Shown in pieces: positions 49,579 through 58,363 of a stretch of 64,000 bases of DNA (position 1 is its first letter; the number at the start of each line of letters is the position of its first letter). Source of the DNA: Desulfitobacterium_A sp035539115 (GTDB lineage Bacteria > Bacillota > Desulfitobacteriia > Desulfitobacteriales > Desulfitobacteriaceae); NCBI RefSeq assembly GCF_035539115.1, contig NZ_DATLJA010000029.1:115791-179790 (forward strand). Reading direction: 5' to 3'. The notes under the pieces are model-generated. The model was not told where the DNA came from. It searched no databases and worked only from the letters and a program-made list of their open reading frames with translations. The position numbers and the translations under genes are program-made.

Positions 49579-50433
49579 ATGGCTTTTGTTGTTGTTGTTG
49601 ACAGTTCCGCGGATATTCTCCCAGAGGTTGCCCAAGAAGAAGGAATTGTTGTTATTCCTATGGCCGTGAATATTGACGGACAAACCTTTCTCGAGGGAGT
49701 AGATATTTTCTCTGAAAACTTTTATTCGAGATTTGGCACCTTTCAAGAATTACCGAAGACCTCCCAGCCTAACCCCGGAATACTTAAGGAAAAATACGAA
49801 GAAATCCTAACTAACGGGCATGAAATTGTGGCAATTCATCTTTCCTCAGGTTTAAGTTCGACTTATGCAACTGCCCTGATGGTTCGTGATATGTGTTCTG
49901 CCCCAGAAAAAATCCATATTATTGACAGCCTAGGCGCTTCCTTTGGTTATGGTTTATTGGCAATTCAGGTTAATCATCTGCTCAAAGCAGCCTCTTCTTG
50001 GGAAGAAGCTGAAGTACGCATTCTTCAGCTTCGGAATCAAATGCGTTATATTTTCACCCTTGATACTCTGGAGTACTTGGTCAAAGGTGGCCGAGTTAGC
50101 AAAACGACTGGCTTCATCGGGGGACTACTTGATGTAAAACCTGTTTTACATATAACCCCTGATGGACACATTGAACCTTTTGCTAAAGTCCGTTCGCGTA
50201 AAGCCGCTTTTCGTAAACTCCTTGAGATTATGCTTCAGGAAATCGATCAGCCTGAAGAACAAATTATTGGGATTTCTCATGCCAACTGCTTGGAGGATAC
50301 CCAAGCTTTTGCTGAAGAAATCCGCAAACATATCACTGTCAAGGGTATCATGATCAGTGAAATCGGTTGTGTCGTTGGCAGCCACACTGGTCCAGGTACC
50401 GTTGCCTTATTCTACAAACGAGCTCGTAAATAA
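49579..50433 (+). CDS. DegV-family fatty-acid-binding protein
   Basis: A 284-residue DegV protein. VVVDSSADILPE starts the fold; TSQPNPG and HLSSGLSSTYATA are the fatty-acid-head contact motifs; DSLGASFGYGLLA and YLVKGGRVSKTTGFIGGLL (excerpt) follow. DegV/FakB proteins hold a fatty acid for the FakA kinase, supplying exogenous lipid to phospholipid synthesis. No fakA is present nearby. AAGGAGGGC precedes the ATG. Confidence 0.9.
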   Translation: MAFVVVVDSSADILPEVAQEEGIVVIPMAVNIDGQTFLEGVDIFSENFYSRFGTFQELPKTSQPNPGILKEKYEEILTNGHEIVAIHLSSGLSSTYATALMVRDMCSAPEKIHIIDSLGASFGYGLLAIQVNHLLKAASSWEEAEVRILQLRNQMRYIFTLDTLEYLVKGGRVSKTTGFIGGLLDVKPVLHITPDGHIEPFAKVRSRKAAFRKLLEIMLQEIDQPEEQIIGISHANCLEDTQAFAEEIRKHITVKGIMISEIGCVVGSHTGPGTVALFYKRARK

Positions 50434-50460
50434 TACTTACTTCAACTAGGGGGATCAGTC

Positions 50461-51726
50461 TTGAAAATCGTCACTGCTCTAGTCAGCATAATCTTCATCC
50501 TGCTTAATAGTGTTTCTCCTGTCTATGCGCTGTCGAGTTCTGCTCCTCCACAAATTCATGGCGAAGGGGCTTACCTAATTGATGTTCAATCTGGGCAAAC
50601 GTTATATAGCAAAAATGGAGATGAACTGCTGGCGCCTGCAAGTACCACTAAGATTATGACCGGATTGTTGGCAATCGAAAATGGTAATCTCGATGATGTC
50701 GTTACTTTAAGCTCAAGCATCCTCGATTACCAAATTGTTTATGGTACGCGGATCTATCTTGAACCGGGAGAAAAAATGTCCCTGCGTGATCTTCTTTATG
50801 CCTTATTGCTCAACTCGGCGAATGATGCTGCCGTGGGTGTCGCTGAACATATCGGGGGTGATCTCCCTCATTTTGTATCAATGATGAATGATAAGGCAAA
50901 GTCTCTGGGGCTAACGAATACGACCTTTAAAAATCCCACCGGACTGACTGAAGCCGGACATTTGACGACAGCCCATGATCTCGCCCGCATTGCCCAGGCA
51001 GCCTATGCAAACCCGATATTTCGAGATTATGTGCAAACGAAAAAACATACGATAACCCGCACTAACCCAAATGTACCTAGGGAAATGATTAACGAAAATA
51101 AGCTTTTAGGACAAAATCCTTCCGTCAACGGTATGAAAACGGGTTATACTGCTGTCGCTGAGAATTGCTTAGTGACCTCAGCCTCGCAAAACGGCCGAGA
51201 TCTTATCGCGGTTATCCTTAAATCACCGGGTCGAGAGATCTATACCGATATGGAGAATCTTCTTAACTATGGCTTTTCTCAATTTCAAACTACAGTTTAT
51301 AAACCTGCAGGTAGTGCAATTACCCAGACTTCAATAGGAACAGATGAGATTAATCTTCTCCTGGCAAAACCCATCCTTATTACCCATAAAATTAACGAAG
51401 CCAGCTCAGAACCTACACTAAAAATCTTTCCTTCAGCAAAAAATTTAACGAAAGTCGATCAAGGACAAACGTTAGGAACTGTCGAAGTCTGGGATGGTAA
51501 GGAGAAGATTAACGAGATACTACTCACTTCAGATCGGAGTGTCATACCTAAACCAGCCTTACTTAAGAGCCCCCCGTGGGTTACTTATCTTCTTATCTTC
51601 GTTATTCTAGGCGTAATTTTTATCCTTGTTCGGAATAAGCGACGTGCTGCCCGGCCGCTTCGCAGTATATGTTTGCCAGATGAAAAAACCAAAACCCATG
51701 AATCCAATGACCATGATATTTCTTAA
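50461..51726 (+). CDS. D-alanyl-D-alanine carboxypeptidase (DacF/PBP5-like)
   Basis: A 421-residue class C low-mass PBP. A signal peptide (about 1-24, ALVSIIFILLNSVSPVYA) precedes the peptidase S11 domain, with PASTTKIMTG (SxxK), LLNSANDAAVG (SxN) and GMKTGYT (KTG), then a beta-rich PBP5-C domain and a C-terminal membrane helix (WVTYLLIFVILGVIFILV). It trims the terminal D-Ala of peptidoglycan stem peptides. The start is TTG at 50461, after GGGGG. In spore formers this type (DacF) acts in the forespore, but a vegetative role is equally possible. Confidence 0.9.
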   Translation: MKIVTALVSIIFILLNSVSPVYALSSSAPPQIHGEGAYLIDVQSGQTLYSKNGDELLAPASTTKIMTGLLAIENGNLDDVVTLSSSILDYQIVYGTRIYLEPGEKMSLRDLLYALLLNSANDAAVGVAEHIGGDLPHFVSMMNDKAKSLGLTNTTFKNPTGLTEAGHLTTAHDLARIAQAAYANPIFRDYVQTKKHTITRTNPNVPREMINENKLLGQNPSVNGMKTGYTAVAENCLVTSASQNGRDLIAVILKSPGREIYTDMENLLNYGFSQFQTTVYKPAGSAITQTSIGTDEINLLLAKPILITHKINEASSEPTLKIFPSAKNLTKVDQGQTLGTVEVWDGKEKINEILLTSDRSVIPKPALLKSPPWVTYLLIFVILGVIFILVRNKRRAARPLRSICLPDEKTKTHESNDHDIS

Positions 51727-51748
51727 ATTTTGACGAGATTACGCCAAA

Positions 51749-51787
51749 ATAAAAAAAGGAATCGGGAGCCCCGGTTCCTTTTTTTCT
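51749..51787 (+). terminator. Intrinsic terminator after the carboxypeptidase gene
   Basis: AAAAGGAATCGGG / CCCGGTTCCTTTT (one G-U pair), about 51753-51782, extended into TTTTTC. Confidence 0.85.
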
Positions 51788-51839
51788 GCTCGTATTTAAC
51801 TTCATGTTTAACGGAATCTAAAGTCTGAATGGATAGCAC

Positions 51840-52016
51840 TCAAACTTTTTCTCCTCCATCACCCAGTTCAAAGGTTCCACAATCGGTAGCTTCTGTCGTC
51901 CGAACCTCTGCATGATGCTTTGTGACTTGAATTTGACCGGCATGACATAATTTTGCTGACTCATTGTATTTGCATTCAACTACATTGCAAGAAACCTCAG
52001 GATTAGTATTTGGCAT
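51840..52016 (-). CDS. DUF1540 domain protein (58 aa)
   Basis: A 58-residue protein: VSCNVVECKYNESAKLCHA then QIQVTKHHAEVRTTEATDCG and TFELGDGGEKV. The spacing of four cysteines (SCxVxxCxYNxxxxCxA...DCGTF) is that of DUF1540, a small, probably metal-binding domain common in Clostridia. ATG 52016 follows GGAGGTGATATGA on the minus strand. It is divergent from miaB. Confidence 0.87.
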   Translation of the reverse strand: MPNTNPEVSCNVVECKYNESAKLCHAGQIQVTKHHAEVRTTEATDCGTFELGDGGEKV

Positions 52017-52142
52017 TCATATCACCTCCGTGTTTAAGAATAACCCAAACGAAGGAAGGATATGTATCCTCTTGCCAAACCCCATTTTCTTCGTCATAAT
52101 TATAGATGAATCCAACGATAGGTCAGGAGCTGAATAAAAGGA

Positions 52143-53477
52143 ATGTCCACTAATAATAAAAAAGTCGTTACTTTAGCCTATGGGTGTCAAATGTCTGAAC
52201 GTGATGCCGATACGTTAACTGAAATTTCCGCTCAAGAAGGATATACGCGTACCGACGATCTAGAAAACGCTGATCTCGTGATTATCAATACCTGTTGCGT
52301 TCGTGAAAGCGCTGAAAATAAGATTCTTGGTAAAATTGGAGAATTGAAAAAGCTTAAAGAAAGAAATCCCCACTTAAAAATTGCCGTTTCAGGATGCATG
52401 GTGCAACAACCAGGTGCCCTAGAGCGTCTACAACACCGAGCCCCTCATGTGGATATCTGGGCAGGGACACACAATCTTCCGGAATTTGGCCGTCTCATCC
52501 GGCTGGCCGAAGATAATCAGAAAGTAGCTGAAGTCTGGAAAGAACCCGGACCGGCCTTCGAGGCTACTCCGTTGGCTGAGAAGGGGAAGTTAAAAGCAAA
52601 TGTCAATATCAGCTATGGCTGCAATAACTTTTGCACGTATTGTATTGTTCCCCATGTTCGGGGGAGGGAACGAAGCCGGAAACCTGAAGATATTATCCGC
52701 GAAATTCAAGAGCTCGTAGCGTCTGGTTGCAAGGAAATCACGTTACTGGGGCAGAACGTCAATTCATATGGCCATGACTTGAATATTTCCTATGATTTTG
52801 CCAATTTACTCAAGCAGGTTGACGAGATTCCAGGTTTGCTCCGCGTCCGCTTTTTAACATCCCACCCCAAGGATCTTTCGGATCAATTGATTGAAACTGT
52901 TGCTGCGGGACAACATCTCTGTGAACATTTTCATCTTCCTATCCAGGCAGGAAGTAATGAAATTCTTAGGCACATGAATCGTAAGTATACACGGGAATAC
53001 TATCTCGATCGGATCGCCAAGATCCGCGAGATTATCCCCGATGCCAGCTTAACCACCGATTTAATTGTCGGCTTCCCTGGAGAAACAGAGGTAGATTTCG
53101 AGCAAACTTTGGATATTATTAGTCGAGTCCATTATAGCCAAGCCTTCACTTTTATTTACTCCAAACGTTCCGGGACACCGGCCGCAGTGATGACGGATCA
53201 AATTCCCCTAGATGTCAAAAAACGTCGTCTGCAGTACCTCATGAATCACCAGAATGCCCAAAGCTTGGAATGGCGGAAAGCGATGGTCGGTAAAATCTAC
53301 GAAGTTCTCGTGGAAGGCCCCAGCAAATCGAATCCTGACCGTTTAACAGGTCGTACGCGGGGCAACGAACTTGTGGTCTTCCCAGGTGATCCCAAGCTTA
53401 AAGGTACACTCGTTAAGGTACGTATGCGGGAAGCACGTTCATGGACACTCTTAGGCGAAATTTTAAGCGAACATTAA
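52143..53477 (+). CDS. miaB: tRNA-2-methylthio-N6-dimethylallyladenosine synthase MiaB
   Basis: A 444-residue radical-SAM methylthiotransferase. The N-terminal MTTase domain has cysteines in AYGCQMSERD, NTCCVRESAE and SGCMVQQ; the radical-SAM motif is CNNFCTYCIVPHVRGRERSR; a TRAM domain ends the protein (KSNPDRLTGRTRGNELVVF). It adds a methylthio group to i6A37 of tRNAs, after MiaA, which is encoded in the same window at 62475. AGGAG lies about 13 nt before the ATG. Confidence 0.96.
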   Translation: MSTNNKKVVTLAYGCQMSERDADTLTEISAQEGYTRTDDLENADLVIINTCCVRESAENKILGKIGELKKLKERNPHLKIAVSGCMVQQPGALERLQHRAPHVDIWAGTHNLPEFGRLIRLAEDNQKVAEVWKEPGPAFEATPLAEKGKLKANVNISYGCNNFCTYCIVPHVRGRERSRKPEDIIREIQELVASGCKEITLLGQNVNSYGHDLNISYDFANLLKQVDEIPGLLRVRFLTSHPKDLSDQLIETVAAGQHLCEHFHLPIQAGSNEILRHMNRKYTREYYLDRIAKIREIIPDASLTTDLIVGFPGETEVDFEQTLDIISRVHYSQAFTFIYSKRSGTPAAVMTDQIPLDVKKRRLQYLMNHQNAQSLEWRKAMVGKIYEVLVEGPSKSNPDRLTGRTRGNELVVFPGDPKLKGTLVKVRMREARSWTLLGEILSEH

Positions 53478-53483
53478 AGCGTT

Positions 53484-53518
53484 AAGAGATTTAACCTAGA
53501 TAGCAGGAATCTCTTAAA
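53484..53518 (+). other. Hairpin between miaB and the RicA-like gene
   Basis: TTAAGAGATT (53485-53494) pairs with AATCTCTTAA (about 53509-53518) around a 14-nt loop. No T-tract follows, so it is more likely an mRNA-stability or processing hairpin than a terminator. Confidence 0.5.
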
Positions 53519-53550
53519 TAGTGTAGAATGAACTCCATGGAGGTGTTTTA

Positions 53551-53964
53551 ATGACGGCGGATATCTTGGCAAAAGCCGAAGCCCTAGCAGCAGCAATTGG
53601 TCAAAGTTCTGAACTTGAAGATTTAAGAACAGCCGAACAAGCAATGCTGGCAGATGAGCAGGCTCAAAAAATTATTGCTGATTTCAATCAGGAACAGCAA
53701 CGGTTCTTCGATCTTCAATCTGGAGGTCAGGAGCTCTCGGAAAAGGACCAAAAGGCAATTGACGAAATGGAAAAGACTGTTGAAAGTCACCCTTTAATCT
53801 CTGCCTATTTGCAAACCCAAGATCACTTTACGCAAATGCTTGATAGCATAAACTCGATTTTAGCGAGTGCCATTGCTGCAGATCAAGATCAGGCTTCAGG
53901 TTGTTCTACCTGCGGGTCAGGGTGTGGTGATAGCGAGGGTGGATGTAGTTGTGAAGGCTGTTAA
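53551..53964 (+). CDS. YlbF/YmcA (RicA-like) family protein with Cys-rich tail
   Basis: A 137-residue protein. The first 110 residues are the all-helical Com_YlbF domain (AKAEALAAAIGQSSELEDLR ... ADFNQEQQRFFDLQSGG). The C-terminus carries eight cysteines in CSTCGSGCGDSEGGCSCEGC-type order. In Bacillus, ymcA (ricA) directly follows miaB (ymcB) and precedes mutS-mutL; the same order here supports RicA orthology. RicA, RicF and RicT form a complex with [4Fe-4S] clusters that affects RNase Y processing. The long Cys tail is unusual in arrangement. AATGGAGGTG-type ribosome site. Confidence 0.85.
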   Translation: MTADILAKAEALAAAIGQSSELEDLRTAEQAMLADEQAQKIIADFNQEQQRFFDLQSGGQELSEKDQKAIDEMEKTVESHPLISAYLQTQDHFTQMLDSINSILASAIAADQDQASGCSTCGSGCGDSEGGCSCEGC

Positions 53965-54011
53965 GACTATACTCTAGTAATCCAACGTTCAATACCCTAA
54001 GCCTAAAAGAG

Positions 54012-54050
54012 AAGGGAAGAGTTTAGTGCTCTTCCCTTTAGAATATTTTT
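54012..54050 (+). terminator. Terminator between the RicA-like gene and mutS
   Basis: AAGGGAAGAG / CTCTTCCCTT (54012-54038) with loop TTTAGTG, followed by TAGAATATTTTT. Confidence 0.7.
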
Positions 54051-54111
54051 GTCATTTTGATATGTTCTATTTTCAGTACACTACTTTTAATTCTTTGGAG
54101 GCTTATGAACG

Positions 54112-56661
54112 ATGACAACTCCAATGATGGTTCAATATAAATCCATTAAAGCACAAGTTCCCGATGCCCTTCTCTTTTTCCGTCTCGGAGATTTTTATGA
54201 GATGTTCGCGGAGGATGCCTTAACAGCTGCTCCCATTCTGGAAATAGCCTTGACCGGGCGAGAAACGGGCGGGGGAGAGCGGACACCCATGTGTGGCGTA
54301 CCTTATCATGCCGTCGAGAATTATCTCAACAAGCTTGTTGCTGCGGGCTATAAAGTTGCAATTTGTGAGCAAGTCGAGGACCCGCATTTGGCGAAAGGAA
54401 TTGTGCGCCGTGAAATTATCCGGATTATTTCACCCGGAACCCAAACTGAATCCATTGCCGAGAGAATGAACAATTATTTAGCCTCGATTTTTCACGAAAC
54501 CAATTGGGGCTTAGCTTTTCTTGACGTCTCTACTGGAGAATTCACGATTTTCGAAAATGCTTCTTTAGATATCGTTCTCACCGAATTGTCCAGAATTCAT
54601 CCTGCGGAACTCGTCCTTCCTCCAGAACTCGTCCGCTTAAAACACTGGCGGGAGTATTTTATCACAACCCGGGACCGGAAATCGTTTACCCAAACCGACT
54701 TAATTTATGAACGTTTTCAAAAGCAGCAAGCTCTCCTCGCTGAGTCCCCGGTGGCTGCCAAGGCTGCCAATGCCCTCTGGAATTACCTTGAGGAGACTCT
54801 GCCTGGTAATGAACTAACCCATATTCTTGAGATTCAAACCTATCGTCCTGATCACTGGATGATCCTCGATCAATGGACCCGCCGTAATCTCGAATTAACC
54901 GAGCCCCTTCGGGGACAGGGGAAAAAAGGAACGCTCCTTGCTGTTCTCGATCTGACGAAAACCGCCTTTGGCGGACGGCTTTTAAGACATTGGATCGAGC
55001 AACCACTCATCGTGAAACCAGAAATTGAGCATCGTCTGGAGATCATTGGCGATTTAACTGAAGATAGTTTTTTGCGCGGAGATTTGTCTCAATTACTGAC
55101 TGGAATATATGACCTCGAACGCCTGATGGGAAAAGTCTCCTTTGGAACTGCCCATGCACGCGATTTACTTGCTTTGAAGCAGACCTTGGCAACTTTACCT
55201 AAAATCTGCTCGGCCCTGTCCGCCAGCCATTCTGAATCCTTAAAAAACTATCTTGATCATCTCACAGGATTGGATGAATTGGCCGAAAAACTTGAGGACG
55301 CACTCAATCCTGAAGCTCCCCTTTCCTTAAAAGAAGGAAATCTGCTCAAAACGGGTTATTCCGCTGAAGTTGATGAACTCAGGGGGACCTCCTCAGGAGG
55401 TAAAGATTGGGTCGCTCAATTAGAGGCGCAAGAGAAGGAACGCACGGGGATTCGTTCTTTAAAAGTTGGCTATAATAAGGTTTTCGGCTATTATATCGAA
55501 GTCACCCATGCTAATGCTCAACTCGTTCCCCCCGAGTACATCCGTAAACAAACCTTAGCTAACGCTGAACGTTTTATTACCCCCGAATTGAAGGAATATG
55601 AGCAAAAAATTCTTGGGGCAGAGGATAAAATCATTCAATTGGAATATCAACTCTTTTTAGAACTTCGTGAGACTGTGCGCAGACATATTCCTCAGATTAT
55701 AAATGCCGCTCATGCCCTTGCGGAAATTGATATCTTTGTCAGCTTGGCTGAAGTAGCCATCCGTCATCACTATGTTCGCCCTGAAATCACGCAAGGGGGG
55801 GAAATTCAGATTCTTGAAGGACGTCATCCTGTTGTGGAAAATATGCTCGAGGATGACACCTTCGTTCCTAACGACACACTTCTCACCCATTCCAAACATC
55901 TTGCTTTAATTACTGGTCCGAATATGGCCGGAAAATCCACCTATATGCGACAGGTTGCTCTGATTGTGCTGATGGCTCAGATCGGTAGCTTTGTCCCGGC
56001 TGAAAAAGCCAGTATCTCGATCGTCGACCACATTTTCACTCGGGTTGGTGCTTCAGATGACCTAGCCTCCGGGCAGAGCACATTTATGGTTGAGATGCGG
56101 GAAGTCGCGTATATTCTCCATCACGTCACAGAGCACAGTCTGGTCATACTTGATGAAGTCGGTAGGGGGACAGCAACCTTTGACGGGTTAAGTATCGCCT
56201 GGGCTGTCACGGAATATCTTGCCGATCAGAAAATCAAACCAAAAACCCTTTTTGCGACCCATTATCATGAATTGACAACTCTGGAGGATACTTTGCCTGG
56301 AATTTTTAACTTACACGTTGGGGTACGCGAACACGGCGAAGATATTATCTTTCTCCATAAAATCATTTCTGGTAGAGCCGACCGAAGCTACGGAATTCAA
56401 GTCGCCAAACTTGCTGGGCTGCCTGCCTCACTCTTACAAAGGGCTAGAATCATTCTTCAGCAGCTTGAAGCTTCCTCCACGCTTAAGGAAAAGTCTTTTC
56501 GGCCGGAAGCGACAACTCAACTCGCTCTATTTGAACTACCGGCACTTCACCCCTTACTCCAAGAAATTTCGGAGATTAATGTTGATGATTTAACTCCTCG
56601 TCAAGCACAGGAGTATCTCTATGACCTAAGGGAACGGATTAAGGCTTTAGAAACCTTATAA
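54112..56661 (+). CDS. mutS: DNA mismatch repair protein MutS
   Basis: An 849-residue MutS1. The N-terminal mismatch-reading motif FFRLGDFYEMF (Phe-x-Glu as FYE), the connector and lever domains, then the ABC ATPase with Walker A GPNMAGKSTYMRQ, signature DDLASGQSTFMVEM, Walker B LVILDEVGRGTATFDG and the FATHYHEL motif. It recognises mismatches and recruits MutL. Unlike the usual MutS-MutL neighbours, two genes separate them here. A weak GGAGGC precedes the ATG. Confidence 0.97.
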   Translation: MTTPMMVQYKSIKAQVPDALLFFRLGDFYEMFAEDALTAAPILEIALTGRETGGGERTPMCGVPYHAVENYLNKLVAAGYKVAICEQVEDPHLAKGIVRREIIRIISPGTQTESIAERMNNYLASIFHETNWGLAFLDVSTGEFTIFENASLDIVLTELSRIHPAELVLPPELVRLKHWREYFITTRDRKSFTQTDLIYERFQKQQALLAESPVAAKAANALWNYLEETLPGNELTHILEIQTYRPDHWMILDQWTRRNLELTEPLRGQGKKGTLLAVLDLTKTAFGGRLLRHWIEQPLIVKPEIEHRLEIIGDLTEDSFLRGDLSQLLTGIYDLERLMGKVSFGTAHARDLLALKQTLATLPKICSALSASHSESLKNYLDHLTGLDELAEKLEDALNPEAPLSLKEGNLLKTGYSAEVDELRGTSSGGKDWVAQLEAQEKERTGIRSLKVGYNKVFGYYIEVTHANAQLVPPEYIRKQTLANAERFITPELKEYEQKILGAEDKIIQLEYQLFLELRETVRRHIPQIINAAHALAEIDIFVSLAEVAIRHHYVRPEITQGGEIQILEGRHPVVENMLEDDTFVPNDTLLTHSKHLALITGPNMAGKSTYMRQVALIVLMAQIGSFVPAEKASISIVDHIFTRVGASDDLASGQSTFMVEMREVAYILHHVTEHSLVILDEVGRGTATFDGLSIAWAVTEYLADQKIKPKTLFATHYHELTTLEDTLPGIFNLHVGVREHGEDIIFLHKIISGRADRSYGIQVAKLAGLPASLLQRARIILQQLEASSTLKEKSFRPEATTQLALFELPALHPLLQEISEINVDDLTPRQAQEYLYDLRERIKALETL

Positions 56662-56689
56662 GCTTAATCACGGATTGGAGGAATTAATC

Positions 56690-58363
56690 GTGCGCCCAAT
56701 AGAAATCCAAGTTGGTATCGATGTGGGGGGAACTTTTACAGATGCCGTTCTTCTTAAGGAGAATGTGATTCTCGAAAAAGCTAAAATTGCCACTCGACCG
56801 GACAACTTGTTGGGTACTGTTCTTCAAGCCCTTGAGGTTTTAAAGATCTATCATCAGCCAGTTGCCCAAATTACGGTTAGCACAACCCTGATTACTAATG
56901 CTATCCTTCAGCAGAGGCTACCTGAGGTTGATCTTTTGCTCTTTCCAGGATCAGGGATGAGTCTTGATTCCTTGACTTGGCCAGTCTCTTATCAGGTATT
57001 AAAAGGAGAGCTTGATTATCGAGGCCGAGAGATTTCTCCCCCCGATGAACTCGAATGGCGTCGACTACTTAATCGTTATCAGGAATTTCCCCAGGCGAAA
57101 GTGGCCATCGTCGGCAAATTTTCGCATCGCAATGATCTTCATGAGCATAATTTAGCGCTTTTCCTTCACAAACACTGTCCAGACCTCGACTTAAGCTTAG
57201 GCCACGAGTGGGGACAAGCTAACTTTTACCGAAGAAGCTTGACCGCTTATCTTAACTTAGCAACTTCAGAGATTTACCAAAAATTTGCTGAGCAATTACA
57301 ACAAGCCGTAGTTCAGAAAGGCTCTTCTGCTCAGATCTTTGTCTTGAAGGCAGATGGAGGAGTATTGCCACTACAAAAGTTACGTCCTGTCGAATCTATT
57401 TATTCTGGTCCGGCTGCGAGCATCTTAGGTGCTCTAGCCCAGTCTGAACCTGACCAATCTTTTGTGGTCGTAGATATTGGGGGAACAACCACTGATATTG
57501 GTCTCATCCTGTCAGGCGAACCCCTCATGAGCTCACATGGGGCAGAAATCGGCTCTTTTTCCACTTTAGTGCGTACTCTTGCTGTACGCTCAATCCCCGC
57601 GGGTGGGGACTCCACGATCCTATCTGAGGGAGACGGCTTTAAGATTGCGCCCTATCGGCGCGGTCCAGCCTACTGTCTAGGCGGACCCGCTCCGACACCA
57701 ACGGATGCGATGCGTTATCTCGATCTCATTCCCTACGGGAATCGCCTCAAAGCAGAAGAAGGCCTAGCTCAACTCCTGCCTGAGAGTTTCCGAGACGCCT
57801 CACACCTTCAGCAACTTGCAGAAGATATTTTAACCCGTTTGGCGGATAACATCGCCGAAGCGGTTGACAGTTTAAACCAAGAATGGCGCGAAGAGCCCGC
57901 TTATAAGGTTTGGGAGGTCTTACATCCTCACGATTACCACAATCTTTATATTTGGGTGAGCGGTGGAGGAGCCCCTGGACTCGTCAACGCGTTGGGTACT
58001 CGCTTACATATCCCTGTCAGGATCGGAGATTACCCCGAGGTTTCGAATGCTATCGGTGCGGCTTTAGCGCGTCCAACCTTCTCCTGCACTTTACATTTAG
58101 ATACCTCAATGAACCGTTATCGAATCGAAGAAACCGGTCAACAAGGGGAATGGTTAGGTTCTCGGAAACCGCATAAAGAAGTTGAAGAGTTTTTACAGGA
58201 GATTGCCGAACAAATCGCTCGAGATCAAGGAATTGAACTCAGTGATCCTTTAATCCAACCCTTTGATTTTTTCCCCATCGTCAAAGGCTATCAAACCGTC
58301 GGTCAAATCGTCCGTGGTTCACTTTTGGTCCCACCGGGAGTACGAGGGAGGCTTAAACCATGA
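56690..58363 (+). CDS. Hydantoinase/oxoprolinase-family (HyuA-like) protein
   Basis: A 557-residue actin-fold ATPase of the hydantoinase_A/oxoprolinase group: GIDVGGTFTDAVLL at the N-terminus, TTLITNAI, YSGPAASILGAL, then VVVDIGGTTTDIGLI and PAGGDSTIL. Relatives with a HyuB partner open hydantoin or oxoproline rings, but no HyuB is here, and the usual length is about 700 aa; stand-alone short members are uncharacterised. GTG 56690 is preferred because GGAGG lies 8-9 nt upstream. It overlaps the HDAC-like gene by 4 bp (ATGA). Confidence 0.86.
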   Translation: MRPIEIQVGIDVGGTFTDAVLLKENVILEKAKIATRPDNLLGTVLQALEVLKIYHQPVAQITVSTTLITNAILQQRLPEVDLLLFPGSGMSLDSLTWPVSYQVLKGELDYRGREISPPDELEWRRLLNRYQEFPQAKVAIVGKFSHRNDLHEHNLALFLHKHCPDLDLSLGHEWGQANFYRRSLTAYLNLATSEIYQKFAEQLQQAVVQKGSSAQIFVLKADGGVLPLQKLRPVESIYSGPAASILGALAQSEPDQSFVVVDIGGTTTDIGLILSGEPLMSSHGAEIGSFSTLVRTLAVRSIPAGGDSTILSEGDGFKIAPYRRGPAYCLGGPAPTPTDAMRYLDLIPYGNRLKAEEGLAQLLPESFRDASHLQQLAEDILTRLADNIAEAVDSLNQEWREEPAYKVWEVLHPHDYHNLYIWVSGGGAPGLVNALGTRLHIPVRIGDYPEVSNAIGAALARPTFSCTLHLDTSMNRYRIEETGQQGEWLGSRKPHKEVEEFLQEIAEQIARDQGIELSDPLIQPFDFFPIVKGYQTVGQIVRGSLLVPPGVRGRLKP

